Assembly: GCA_031257715.1 (NCBI GenBank)
Contig: JAIROE010000307.1
Coordinates: 1-24,026 of the forward strand
Length of the DNA stretch: 24,026 nucleotides
Direction: 5' to 3'
From: Treponema sp.
GTDB taxonomy: Bacteria; Spirochaetota; Spirochaetia; Treponematales; Breznakiellaceae
How positions within the stretch are numbered: position 1 is the stretch's first letter; each line of letters opens with the position of its first letter. Position numbers and translations under genes: made by a program. Below the pieces are notes generated by a model, which had not been told where the DNA came from, did not search any database, and worked only from the letters and a program-made list of their open reading frames with translations. This document shows, in pieces, positions 7,202 through 14,946 of this stretch.

Positions 7202-7903
7202 TTAGGGGATTGTCACGCTGAAGATGGAGCCGAAGGGGCCGGGGTTGCCTTTTTTGTTTTCGTAGTTGAGGCAAAAATAGACGGTGGCGCCGCTTTCGCC
7301 TTCAAAGTTGAAGAGGCAGCGGCGTTTGCGGGTAAAGACCGAATAGGGAAGCTCGCGGTGGCTTAAAGGCGGCGTGTTGACGCGGAGCGGGTAAGCGGCG
7401 TTGGGGATTCCCGAAAGGCCGAAGTAGATCCGCACACCGTAATCGCTGCGGGGGTCGGTCTCTCCGGCGCCGTGAATCCTCAGCAATTCCAAAAGGTGCA
7501 CCCCGGGGAAGGCCACCTCCACCACGACCAGTGCCCTGGGCGGGGGGATGGCGGACGGACCGGCGCTCCGCCTCCTGTTCCCCGCGGCTTCTTTTTCCAG
7601 AGCCGTCACCACTGTGGAATAAACGATGAATTCGTTGTTGAAGGTGCGCAGCACGGCGGTGCTTTCCTTCCGCACCCTCTTTTTTTCATCAACATCCGCC
7701 TTGGTGTGCGGCCCCCGCAGCAGCACCCACGCCCCGTGTCAGGCGCCGTAAGCGCCGTCAAGCTCCTGGCGGCGGGCGGCGGGAATATGCGTCCACTCAG
7801 GCGGATTGCCCGTGCACTTGCCGTTGACATACCGGCAGTAATGATTAAAGAATGCCTCAAAATCCGCCTCTTTAACCGGGAGAAATTCCTTGAAATGTCC
7901 CAT
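7202..7903 (-). pseudogene. Hypothetical protein interrupted by an in-frame TGA
   Basis: A good start (ATG 7903 with AAGGAG six bases upstream) opens a frame reading MGHFKEFLPVKEADFEAFF. It runs 54 codons to a TGA at 7741-7739 and then continues in the same frame without another stop to 7202. The downstream part is clearly protein-like: GVHLLELLRIHGAG, DYGVRIYFGLSG, ELPYSVFTRKRR, ESGATVYFCLNYENKKG, and it ends IFSVTIP. The full product would be about 233 residues with a beta-rich C-terminus resembling a fibronectin-type or lectin-like module. From memory, hypothetical proteins with this beginning and end occur in termite-gut treponemes and Bacteroidales, with Trp at about the TGA position. 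A TGG-to-TGA change would then explain the break. Function is unknown. It may be a recent pseudogene, a recoded gene or a sequencing error. Confidence 0.7.
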
Positions 7904-8003
7904 GATACGCTCCTTGCGGCAAGACGCGCGCGCCTCGCCTGTTTTTTTTAATCGGACAGGCGCATCTCCCCAAAAAAGACAGACGCCCCTCACCAACAAG
8001 TAT

Positions 8004-8046
8004 AGTACATTTTCCAACACGCCGCCGCCTTTTACCGGAATGTACT
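8004..8046. repeat. Inverted repeat with 27-base spacer upstream of the broken gene
   Basis: AGTACATT (8004-8011) and AATGTACT (8039-8046) are perfect reverse complements, and the similarity extends outward imperfectly. The pair lies between the ATG of the broken gene and the phased direct repeats. It could be an operator-like site or the boundary of a mobile-element remnant; the sequence alone does not decide. Confidence 0.45.
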
Positions 8047-8059
8047 TACTTTTTTTTGA

Positions 8060-8152
8060 AAAGTAGATCCGCATTGGCGAAAAGTAGATCCTTTTTTTAG
8101 AAAGTAGATCCATATTGATGAAAAGTAGATCCGTGTTATTGAAAAGCGGTTC
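8060..8152. repeat. Four 11-bp direct repeats phased at 20-21 bp, plus a decayed fifth
   Basis: AAAGTAGATCC occurs at 8060-8070, 8081-8091, 8101-8111 and 8122-8132, so starts are spaced 21, 20 and 21 bases. A degenerate fifth copy (AAAGCGGTTCG) begins at 8142, again 20 bases on. Spacers of 9-10 bases differ from each other. Two-turn helical phasing puts all copies on one DNA face, as in iterons, regulator arrays or the transposase-binding repeats at IS21-family ends. No transposase or replication gene is nearby. Confidence 0.85.
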
Positions 8153-8155
8153 GCG

Positions 8156-8290
8156 TTTTCAGGCGGGGGCCGCGCATTGCGGGAAAGCGGGGCACATTTT
8201 CCGGCAGGGGGCCGCGTATTGCGGGAAAGCGGGGGGCGTTTTCAGGCGGGGGGCCGCGTGCTGCTGAAAAGCGGGGGCTTTCAGGCAGGT
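8156..8290. repeat. GC-rich tandem repeat of about 42 bp, three copies plus a partial
   Basis: Units begin with TTTTC at 8156, 8197 and 8239, with a shorter related stretch from 8279. Each carries a GGGGGCCGCG core and, in the first two, ATTGCGGGAAAGCGGGG. Copies differ by a few substitutions and a one-base length change in a G run, the pattern of slipped-strand expansion. On the minus strand the units could encode PRFPA-RGP-PEN repeats, but there is no credible gene. The repeat is directly upstream of the trpS promoter. Confidence 0.75.
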
Positions 8291-8317
8291 TTGGCGGGGG
8301 GTTTGGGGGTGCGGGCG

Positions 8318-8346
8318 TTTTCATTGGCGGGTTTTACGGGTATACT
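8318..8346 (+). promoter_or_regulatory. Candidate trpS promoter giving a leaderless transcript
   Basis: TTTTCA (8318-8323, four of six) and TATACT (8341-8346, five of six) are separated by exactly 17 bases. The predicted start site, about seven bases downstream, coincides with the trpS ATG at 8353, and no Shine-Dalgarno precedes that ATG. Initiation on a leaderless mRNA is therefore likely. Confidence 0.55.
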
Positions 8347-8352
8347 CGTTAT

Positions 8353-9351
8353 ATGAAAAAGGTTGCTTTAACGGGAATCAAGCCTACGGGGATACTGCAC
8401 ATCGGCAATTACTTTGGGGCCATACGGCCGGCGCTGGAGCTTGCGCGGGACTATGACGCCCGCTACTTTATTGCCGATTATCACGCGCTTAACACGATGA
8501 AGGACGGCGCGGAACTTTCCGCCTGTATACGGGAAGTGGCGGCGGGCTGGCTTGCTTCGGGGCTTGATCCCGAACGGGTGATTTTTTACCGGCAGAGTTC
8601 TGTCCCCGAGGTCTTTGAATTGACGTCGATGCTCATGGCTTTTACCGCAAAGGGGCTTATGAACCGGGCGCATGCCTACAAGGCGGCGGTGGAGGAAAAC
8701 GGGGCGCGCGGGCTTGACCCCGACGCGGGGATAAACATGGGGCTTTTCACGTATCCGGTGCTTATGGCGGCGGATATTATCCTTTTTGATTCCGATGTTG
8801 TGCCGGTGGGAAAGGATCAGGTGCAGCATATCGAAATGGCCCAGGATATTGCCCAGGCGGTCAACTTCAACTACAAAGAACAGGTGCTCAAAGTTCCCCA
8901 AGCGGTGGTAGAGGAGGAAGTTGCGGTGGTTCCGGGTCTTGACGGCCGGAAAATGAGCAAGAGTTACGGGAATGTGATTCCCCTTTTTGCCCCGGAGAAG
9001 GAACTGCGCCGGCTTATCATGCGCATCGTGACCAATTCCCAGGGGGTTGACGAGCCCAAGGACCCCGATTCGAGCCAGATATTCCTTCTTTACAAGCTTT
9101 TTGCCACGAAGGAGGAGGAGGCCTCGCTTGCGGCGCGCTACCGGGCGGGGGGGATGGGCTGGGGCGAGGCGAAGGAAGAGCTTTTCCGCGTGGCGAACAG
9201 GATGCTTGCCCCGCTGCGGGAGCGTTTCGGCGCGATTATGGCGGACCGGGCGGGTCTTGACGGGATTTTGGCGCGCGGCGCCGAACGGGCCCGGCCCATT
9301 GCGGCGGCTACGGTCAAGCGGTTCCGCCGGGCGGCGGGGATTGACGGGTAA
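8353..9351 (+). CDS. trpS: Tryptophanyl-tRNA synthetase
   Basis: This enzyme charges tRNA-Trp with tryptophan using ATP. The 332-residue protein is a class I synthetase of normal length. It begins KKVALTGIKPTGILHIGNYFG, which contains the HIGN signature at about residues 16-19. The KMSKS loop is at about 199-203 (DGRKMSKSYGNVIPLF). Between them lie the tryptophan-pocket segments FTYPVLMAADI and VPVGKDQVQHIE. The start is ATG 8353, with no Shine-Dalgarno but a promoter placed so that transcription would begin at the ATG. ndk starts nine bases after the stop, so the two are probably cotranscribed. Confidence 0.98.
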   Translation: MKKVALTGIKPTGILHIGNYFGAIRPALELARDYDARYFIADYHALNTMKDGAELSACIREVAAGWLASGLDPERVIFYRQSSVPEVFELTSMLMAFTAKGLMNRAHAYKAAVEENGARGLDPDAGINMGLFTYPVLMAADIILFDSDVVPVGKDQVQHIEMAQDIAQAVNFNYKEQVLKVPQAVVEEEVAVVPGLDGRKMSKSYGNVIPLFAPEKELRRLIMRIVTNSQGVDEPKDPDSSQIFLLYKLFATKEEEASLAARYRAGGMGWGEAKEELFRVANRMLAPLRERFGAIMADRAGLDGILARGAERARPIAAATVKRFRRAAGIDG

Positions 9352-9359
9352 GGAGTGAA

Positions 9360-9806
9360 ATGGTGGAAAGAACGTTTGTCATGTTGAAGCCCGGTGTTTT
9401 GCAGCGGAGGATTGCGGGGGAGGTTATCGGCCGTTTTGAACGGAAGGGGCTTAGGATCACGGCGATGAAGCTTCTGTGTCTGGACGGAATCACCGCGGAG
9501 GCTCTGTATGCCGGGCACAAGGGCAAGGATTTTTACGAAAAGCTCCTGGCCTATACCCTTTCGGGGCCGGTTATCGCCATGGCGCTTGAGGGGGAGGACG
9601 CGGTTGCCGTGGTGCGCCGCCTTGCCGGTCCCACGAGTCTTGCCGACGCCCCGCCGGGGACAATTCGGGGGGATTATGCCGCCCGCACGCGGCTTAACGT
9701 TGTTCACGCTTCGGATAGTCCGGCAAATGCGGAGAAGGAAGTGGGGCTGTTCTTCAAGCCGGAGGACATCTGCGTGTGGGAAGACGGCAACAGTCCCTGG
9801 TTTTAG
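9360..9806 (+). CDS. ndk: Nucleoside diphosphate kinase
   Basis: NDK transfers the gamma phosphate of ATP to nucleoside diphosphates through a phosphohistidine. The 148-residue protein shows ERTFVMLKPGVLQRRIAGEVI, in which Lys10 is in the usual ATP-binding position, and the active-site histidine in LNVVHASDSPANAEKEV (about residue 117). FYEKLLAYTLSGPVIAM and the C-terminal GLFFKPEDICVWED are also family features. AAGGAG lies four bases before the ATG. It sits eight bases after trpS. The active-site histidine is intact, so it should be functional. Confidence 0.97.
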   Translation: MVERTFVMLKPGVLQRRIAGEVIGRFERKGLRITAMKLLCLDGITAEALYAGHKGKDFYEKLLAYTLSGPVIAMALEGEDAVAVVRRLAGPTSLADAPPGTIRGDYAARTRLNVVHASDSPANAEKEVGLFFKPEDICVWEDGNSPWF

Positions 9807-9840
9807 CCGTTTCGGTCCTTTCTTCTTTCGAATGAACCCT

Positions 9841-9868
9841 TTCATAATTGCGTTCAATGCAGTATAGT
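9841..9868 (+). promoter_or_regulatory. Candidate promoter of the three-gene cyclase operon
   Basis: TTCATA (9841-9846, four of six) and TATAGT (9863-9868, five of six) are 16 bases apart, in the gap between ndk and the first membrane cyclase. The expected start site is near 9875, leaving a leader of about 45 bases before the ATG at 9922. Confidence 0.45.
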
Positions 9869-9921
9869 TGAAAGAAAACCGGCGGGACATGGACCGGCCG
9901 CAAAACCACGAGGGGATTGAA

Positions 9922-11052
9922 ATGTCGGGCGCTTTTCTTTATCCGGTATGTGCCACGGGTCTTGTTATTCTGCTGATTGCTTTTGATTACATCCGGCGGC
10001 TTAATACCGACGCCTTCCTGCGGAAAATATACCTGCTGACGCTTTTTTCGCTTTTTGCCGCCATTGTTTTCAACTTTATTGCTTCCCTCTTCGACGGGAA
10101 GTCCGGCGCGCCGGTGCGCACGCTTCTTTTCGCGTTCAACAGCCTGTACTTCATCACCCAAAACCTGGCTTACTACACGGTGGTTCTCTTTATTGACTAT
10201 ATTGCGGGGAGAAACAGTTCCAGAACCGGAAAATTGGGCTGCATTGTTCTTGTTATCATGGGAATCAATGTAATCATCATGGTTCTCAATCTCTTTTTCG
10301 GGTTTTACTTCACCATTACGCCGGACAACCGCTACGCGGACGGAAGCATGTACCTTGTCCGTTTCTACCTGGGCTATCTGGCCATTCTTATTCTCATCGT
10401 CGATCTTCTAACCTCGTCAAAATTTCTTACGCAGGTTTATATGTACCAGATCGTTATATTCGCGATTCTCATCGGCGGCGGGGCGGCCCTTGACATGGTT
10501 TTTACGGACGGCAATTTAATATGGGCCTTCTTTACCGCCGGTATGCTGAAAAGTTATTTCTACATAATCCGCGCGGACGCCACGCAGGATGCCGTTACCG
10601 GCATAAGGAACAGGGCCAGTTTCAGCGAGTATATCGGGCAAATCATCCGCATGCCCGAGAGGCAGTCCCTCTTGATGTGCCTTATCGACATCAACGGGCT
10701 CAAGAAAATCAACGATTCCATGGGCATGGAAGAAGGAGACAGGGCGCTGGCGGATATGGCGGACATACTCAGGAAATGTTCCCGCCAGAATGACTTCATC
10801 GCCCGTATCGGAGGGGATGAATTCATCGTCATCATAAAGGCGAAATTTGAAATTGAACGGCTCATCGCGCGGATACTCAGAACCGTCGACGCCAGAAACC
10901 AGAAGGCGGATAGCCCTTATCCCCTTGCCATAAGCTACGGCTTTGATAAATTCACAACCAGAACGGATCAGACCATTGATGAATTCCTCTCTCACCTTAA
11001 CGATCTTGTGTACCAGCACAAGAGCGATCAGCGGAGGGAAGCGGGCGCTTAA
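9922..11052 (+). CDS. Membrane GGDEF diguanylate cyclase, copy 1
   Basis: This 376-residue protein has six or seven hydrophobic helices in its first 210 residues (for example LVILLIAFDYI, IYLLTLFSLFAAIVFNFI, INVIIMVLNLFFGFYF, YLGYLAILILIVDLL), then a cytoplasmic GGDEF domain. Catalytic features are intact: DAVTGIRNRASF, LIDINGLKKINDSMG and GGDEF at residue 297, with an RxxD inhibitory site (RQND) five residues before it. It should make c-di-GMP in response to a membrane signal. I chose ATG 9922 because GAGGGG is six bases upstream and the resulting N-terminus aligns with the two paralogs; an upstream ATG at 9868 overlaps the candidate -10. It is the most divergent of the three tandem copies. 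Confidence 0.93.
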   Translation: MSGAFLYPVCATGLVILLIAFDYIRRLNTDAFLRKIYLLTLFSLFAAIVFNFIASLFDGKSGAPVRTLLFAFNSLYFITQNLAYYTVVLFIDYIAGRNSSRTGKLGCIVLVIMGINVIIMVLNLFFGFYFTITPDNRYADGSMYLVRFYLGYLAILILIVDLLTSSKFLTQVYMYQIVIFAILIGGGAALDMVFTDGNLIWAFFTAGMLKSYFYIIRADATQDAVTGIRNRASFSEYIGQIIRMPERQSLLMCLIDINGLKKINDSMGMEEGDRALADMADILRKCSRQNDFIARIGGDEFIVIIKAKFEIERLIARILRTVDARNQKADSPYPLAISYGFDKFTTRTDQTIDEFLSHLNDLVYQHKSDQRREAGA

Positions 11053-11058
11053 ATTCCC

Positions 11059-12297
11059 ATGATATCCGGAATACACATAAATCCCACGGTAAGCTCCATT
11101 CTTGTCATCAGCTTGATAGTTGTCGATTATGTGCGGAAGCACAATACCGACGCTTTTCAGCGCAGAATATTCCTCGTCGTATTGTCCACGGCGTTTTTGG
11201 CGGTCGCCATGGATTTCGCCAACGGCGTTCTGGGAGGGCGGCCGGGCGAAGACATACGGATTATCATGTACGCCGTGCTCACCGTGTTTTTGAATTCCCA
11301 GAATATTGCCTATTATATTATACTGGCCTTTATTGACTACTTCGTTTACAGCAATACGGCCCGTACAAGGAAGATCATCGCAATCGCCGCGGTCTTTCTG
11401 TCGCTGTACTTTATAAGCACCCTCCTCAATCTCCACTGGAAATTTTTCTTTTATATTTCGGAAGACAACTACTACAGCAAGGGGCCGCTTTATCCCCTGC
11501 GGCTTGTGATAAGCTATCTGCCCATTCTCATCATAACGGTGTATGTAATTGCGGCGATTCGCAGTTTTAAGCGATCGCAGGTGTATCTCTTAATCCTTTT
11601 TGCCCTGCTTTCCGGTTTCGGAGCGACGCTGGACATAGTCCTCAAAACGGGAAGTCTTGTCTGGATATGCTTTACGGCGGCTCTGCTTTATATCTACTTT
11701 TTTATCATACAGAGCGACGCAAAGATAGACAGCCTTACCGGAATCGGGAACCGCACCAGCTTTAACGAATTCATCAACAGGCTGGCGCGGCAAAACACCC
11801 GTCACCCCGAGGGCGGCAGGCCCTGGGCCATTGCCATGATAGATCTGGATCATTTCAAGAAGATCAACGACACACTGGGCCATCTGGAAGGTGACAACGC
11901 CCTGCGGGATATGGCGTCCATCATCAAAAGCTCAATACGCCACTGCGACTTTGCCGCCCGTTACGGGGGAGACGAGTTTATCGTCGGGGTAAGGGCCGGC
12001 TCCGCGGAACAGGCCGGCTCCGTAAAACCGGCTGAATCCGCGGAATCCTCAAAAGCAGGCCTGGAAAAAGTGCTTGCGCGCATCAAGGAGGCCATGGAAG
12101 TCCAAAACGAAAAAAATCTGCGGCCCTACAAGATCAGAATGAGTTATGGATATGACATATTCAACACCAATGACGGCGTATCCGTAAGGGATTTTCTTGC
12201 CCATATTGACGGGCTGATGTACAAAAACAAGGCTGAACACCGGCGGGCCTCCGATCATATTCTTTTTCCCGCCGGAATGCCGGAGCGGAAATCATGA
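11059..12297 (+). CDS. Membrane GGDEF diguanylate cyclase, copy 2
   Basis: This 412-residue paralog of the preceding gene has the same plan: six or seven N-terminal helices (residues 1-215), then a GGDEF domain. DSLTGIGNRTSF, MIDLDHFKKINDTLGHLEGD and RYGGDEF (GGDEF at residue 303) are intact, with RHCD as inhibitory site. A short Ala/Gly/Ser/Glu insert follows the GGDEF strand (about residues 311-332) and is absent from the other copies. A 25-residue tail extends past the usual end. It starts six bases after copy 1, with no obvious Shine-Dalgarno, which suggests coupled translation. Its GGDEF half is much closer to copy 3 than to copy 1. The signal sensed by the membrane part is not evident. 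Confidence 0.93.
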   Translation: MISGIHINPTVSSILVISLIVVDYVRKHNTDAFQRRIFLVVLSTAFLAVAMDFANGVLGGRPGEDIRIIMYAVLTVFLNSQNIAYYIILAFIDYFVYSNTARTRKIIAIAAVFLSLYFISTLLNLHWKFFFYISEDNYYSKGPLYPLRLVISYLPILIITVYVIAAIRSFKRSQVYLLILFALLSGFGATLDIVLKTGSLVWICFTAALLYIYFFIIQSDAKIDSLTGIGNRTSFNEFINRLARQNTRHPEGGRPWAIAMIDLDHFKKINDTLGHLEGDNALRDMASIIKSSIRHCDFAARYGGDEFIVGVRAGSAEQAGSVKPAESAESSKAGLEKVLARIKEAMEVQNEKNLRPYKIRMSYGYDIFNTNDGVSVRDFLAHIDGLMYKNKAEHRRASDHILFPAGMPERKS

Positions 12298-13427
12298 ACT
12301 ATTCCTTTGCCGTCAACGCCGCTCTTGGTTCATGCCTCATCATCATCCTCATCTTCGCCGATTACCTGCGCAAATACAACACCGATTCCTCTCTCAGGAC
12401 CATTTTCCTCAGCCTGCTTGCCGTTTCCTTTGCCGCCATACTCTGCGACTTTGCGGGCTGCCTTTTTGAGGGGGTCCCCGGCGCAAGAATACACTCCGTT
12501 TTCAATATCGCCATAAACCTTTATTTTATTTTTCAGGTCACAGGCTATTACCTTTTGTTCGCCTTCATCGATTACCTTTCATACCGGGACACGGCAAGAA
12601 TATACGCGGTAATGCGCATCATTCTGGGCATCACGCTCTTCCATATCATTCTTTTGTCAATTAACGTTTTCACCAATTATTACTTTTACATTTCGGAAGA
12701 CAACCATTACTACCACGGAGATCTGTACATAATCAGGATAATCATAAGCTACCTTCCCGCCGTGTTTGCGATTGCCGAGATTATCTTTTCGCGGAAAAAA
12801 TTCAAAAAATACCATTCGGCGCTGGTTTTCTTGTTCCTGATCTTCACCGGCGCCGGAGCGGCCATAGACATGTTCTTCAGCGCCGGCAGTCTCATCTGGC
12901 CATGCCTCACTTCCGCGTATCTGTACTCCTACTTCTTTATCATCATGTCCGATTCCAGGATAGACAGTCTTACGGGGCTTGGAAACCGGTTCAGTTTTAA
13001 CGAATTTATTGAAAAGCTTTCAAAATCTACCGCAAACGAATCCTGGTCCATCGTGATGATAGACATGGATCACTTCAAGCAGATCAACGACACATTGGGC
13101 CACCTGGAAGGCGACAATGCCCTGCGGGACATGGCGTTTATCATCAAGGGATCAATACGCTACTCCGACTTTGCCGCCCGTTACGGAGGCGATGAGTTTA
13201 TCCTTGCGGTCCGTGCGGAATTTAATGTTTATAAAGTTCTGGAACGGATACAGGAAGCGATAGACAATCAGAATAAAAAAAACTACCGGCCCTTCAGCCT
13301 GGCAATGAGCTACGGCTGCGATGTGTACACGACAAATTCCGGCCGGTCCGTAAACGATTTTCTCAAACACATAGACGCCCTCATGTACGAAGAGAAGCGG
13401 CGCAAGTACGGAAGCGGCGGAAACTGA
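12294..13427 (+). CDS. Membrane GGDEF diguanylate cyclase, copy 3
   Basis: This 377-residue third paralog overlaps copy 2 in an ATGA. Hydrophobic helices cover residues about 8-225, including an aromatic periplasmic-type loop NYYFYISEDNHYYHG that has counterparts in copies 1 and 2 (YFYISEDN in all but copy 1, which reads FYFTITPDN). The GGDEF domain has DSLTGLGNRFSF, MIDMDHFKQINDTLGHLEGD and RYGGDEF (GGDEF at residue 298), with RYSD as inhibitory site. All residues needed for c-di-GMP synthesis and feedback appear present. The shared loop between helices is the best candidate for a common sensory surface. Confidence 0.93.
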   Translation: MNYSFAVNAALGSCLIIILIFADYLRKYNTDSSLRTIFLSLLAVSFAAILCDFAGCLFEGVPGARIHSVFNIAINLYFIFQVTGYYLLFAFIDYLSYRDTARIYAVMRIILGITLFHIILLSINVFTNYYFYISEDNHYYHGDLYIIRIIISYLPAVFAIAEIIFSRKKFKKYHSALVFLFLIFTGAGAAIDMFFSAGSLIWPCLTSAYLYSYFFIIMSDSRIDSLTGLGNRFSFNEFIEKLSKSTANESWSIVMIDMDHFKQINDTLGHLEGDNALRDMAFIIKGSIRYSDFAARYGGDEFILAVRAEFNVYKVLERIQEAIDNQNKKNYRPFSLAMSYGCDVYTTNSGRSVNDFLKHIDALMYEEKRRKYGSGGN

Positions 13428-13498
13428 TTTATACACCATACAATTACAACCGGTAATTCCGGGCATTTGCGGAATGTCCGGGAACGGCGGTTCGGCCG

Positions 13499-13527
13499 TT
13501 GCATTTTGCGCCCCGAATAATTACACT
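13499..13527 (+). promoter_or_regulatory. Possible ffh promoter with start site at the ATG
   Basis: TTGCAT (13499-13504) and TACACT (13522-13527) are 17 bases apart. The fit is modest (three and four of six), but the predicted start site falls on the ffh ATG at 13534, which has no Shine-Dalgarno. A weak 6-bp hairpin (AACGGC with GCCGTT) lies just upstream and may help end cyclase transcription. Confidence 0.35.
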
Positions 13528-13533
13528 GTACTC

Positions 13534-14879
13534 ATGCTGGAAAAACTTACGGAAAAAATATCGGATGCTCTGCGTTTCGTTTCGGGAAAGGCGTCCATTA
13601 CCGAAAAGAACATTGATGATGCGGTCGAAACAATAAAGATGGCCCTGCTGGAGGCGGACGTAAATCTCCGGGTGGTGCGCCGTTTTGTCAATGCTACCGT
13701 CGAAGAGGCCAAAGGGGAAAAGGTTCTCCGTTCGGTGGATCCGGGACAGCAGTTCGTCAAGATTATCCATGACAAACTTGTTTCCTTTCTGGGGGATGTC
13801 AAACAGGATCTTTCCCTCCGCGGGCCCGATGTCATTTCGTCAATTCTCATGCTGGGGCTTCAGGGTTCAGGCAAGACTACCAGCTCCGCCAAACTGGCTT
13901 TCCGTCTTAAAAAAGAAGGGCGGAAACCCCTTCTTGTAGCCTGCGATCTGGTGCGGCCGGCGGCGGCGGAGCAGCTTGCCGTGCTGGGGAACCAGATCGG
14001 CGTGCCCGTCCACAGGGAAGACGGCGCCAAAGACAGCGTCAAGGTGTACCGGGACGCGCTGGACTGGGCGCGCAAAAACATGATAGACACCCTTGTCATC
14101 GACACCACGGGCCGGCTCCAGATAGATGAACCCATGATGGCCGAACTTTCCCGGCTCAAAGAGGCGGCCAAACCTGAAGAACTTCTCCTTGTGGCGGACG
14201 CCATGACCGGACAGGCGGCGGCGGAAATTGCCAAGACCTTTAATGAAAAAATAGGCATTTCAGGCTGTGTACTTACCAAATTTGATTCCGATACCAGGGG
14301 CGGGGCGGCCCTTTCCCTCAAGACCGTTACCGGAAAACCGCTCAAATTCGTCGGCACCGGAGAAAAGCCGGAGGACTTTGAGCCTTCCACCCGGACCGCG
14401 TGGCCGGGCGCATACTGGGTATGGGCGATGTGGTAAGCCTTGTGGAAAAGGCCCAGGAAGTCATAGACCGGAAAGAAGCGCTGGAACTCCAGAAAAAAAT
14501 GGAGAAGGAGAATTTCACCCTGGAAGACTGGCTCAACCAGCTCAGATCGATGAAAAAAATGGGGCCCCTTAAATCCATGCTGGAGATGATCCCCGGCATG
14601 GCGGGACAGATCAGCGAAGAAGACCTTGATAAAACGGAACTGAAAAATCAGGAAGCAATACTTTCATCAATGACCCGCAAGGAAAGGGCCAACCACCTCA
14701 TCATTGGCCCCACCCGGCGGAGCCGCATCGCGCGCGGATCGGGAACCTCCGTCGCCGAAGTCGCCCGCCTCATCAAAAAATTCGAGAAATTGCGGGGCAT
14801 GATGAAGAAAATGGCGAAATTCAGCAGGAACCCCGCCCAAGCACAGCAGATGATGCAGCGCATGGGCAGTTTCAGGTGA
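13534..14879 (+). CDS. ffh: Signal recognition particle protein Ffh, split by a -1 base frameshift
   Basis: Ffh binds SRP RNA and signal peptides and targets nascent membrane proteins to FtsY. The first part (from ATG 13534) has the N domain MLEKLTEKISDALRFVSG and the GTPase with LGLQGSGKTTSSAKLA, VACDLVRPAAAEQL, DTTGRLQ and TKFDSDTRGG. The frame is lost at GAGCCTTCCAC (14380-14390), where one base is missing. Restoring it gives the expected FEPFHPDRVAGRILGMGD and reads into the second frame. That frame supplies the Met-rich M domain (KKMGPLKSMLEMIPGM, RIARGSGTSVAEV, MMKKM) and ends at 14879. The repaired protein would be 448 residues, a normal length. Because ffh is generally essential and both halves are well conserved, a sequencing or assembly error is the simplest explanation. 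A real frameshift cannot be excluded. Confidence 0.93.
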
Positions 14880-14907
14880 TGCGGGCCGGCGTTTGATATA
14901 GGGAACA

Positions 14908-14934
14908 TCTGGAAACCCCCGTTGGGTTTCCAGA
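14908..14934. terminator. Hairpin between convergent ffh and ugd
   Basis: Bases 14908-14918 and 14924-14934 form a perfect 11-bp stem with a five-base loop in the 67-base gap between two convergent genes. No T-tract follows on either strand, so it is not a canonical intrinsic terminator. Position and symmetry still suggest a bidirectional terminator or RNA-stabilising hairpin. Confidence 0.6.
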
Positions 14935-14946
14935 GGCATCTATCGA

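Noticed and set aside
7904..8113. Longer N-terminus (ATG 8113) for the TGA-interrupted gene
   Set aside because: The extra 70 codons run through the phased repeats and hairpin DNA and have no protein character. ATG 7903 has a proper Shine-Dalgarno.
8060..8132. CRISPR array
   Set aside because: Repeats are only 11 bp with 9-10 base spacers, and no cas genes are present.
8136..8324. 62-residue Pro-rich minus-strand ORF with 14-residue repeats
   Set aside because: It is the translation of the GC-rich tandem repeat. The unit length happens to be a multiple of three, one copy is out of register, and there is no ribosome binding site.
13474..13533. Upstream ATG for ffh (20 extra residues)
   Set aside because: Ffh proteins normally begin at MLEKLTEKI, and the extra residues cover the candidate promoter.
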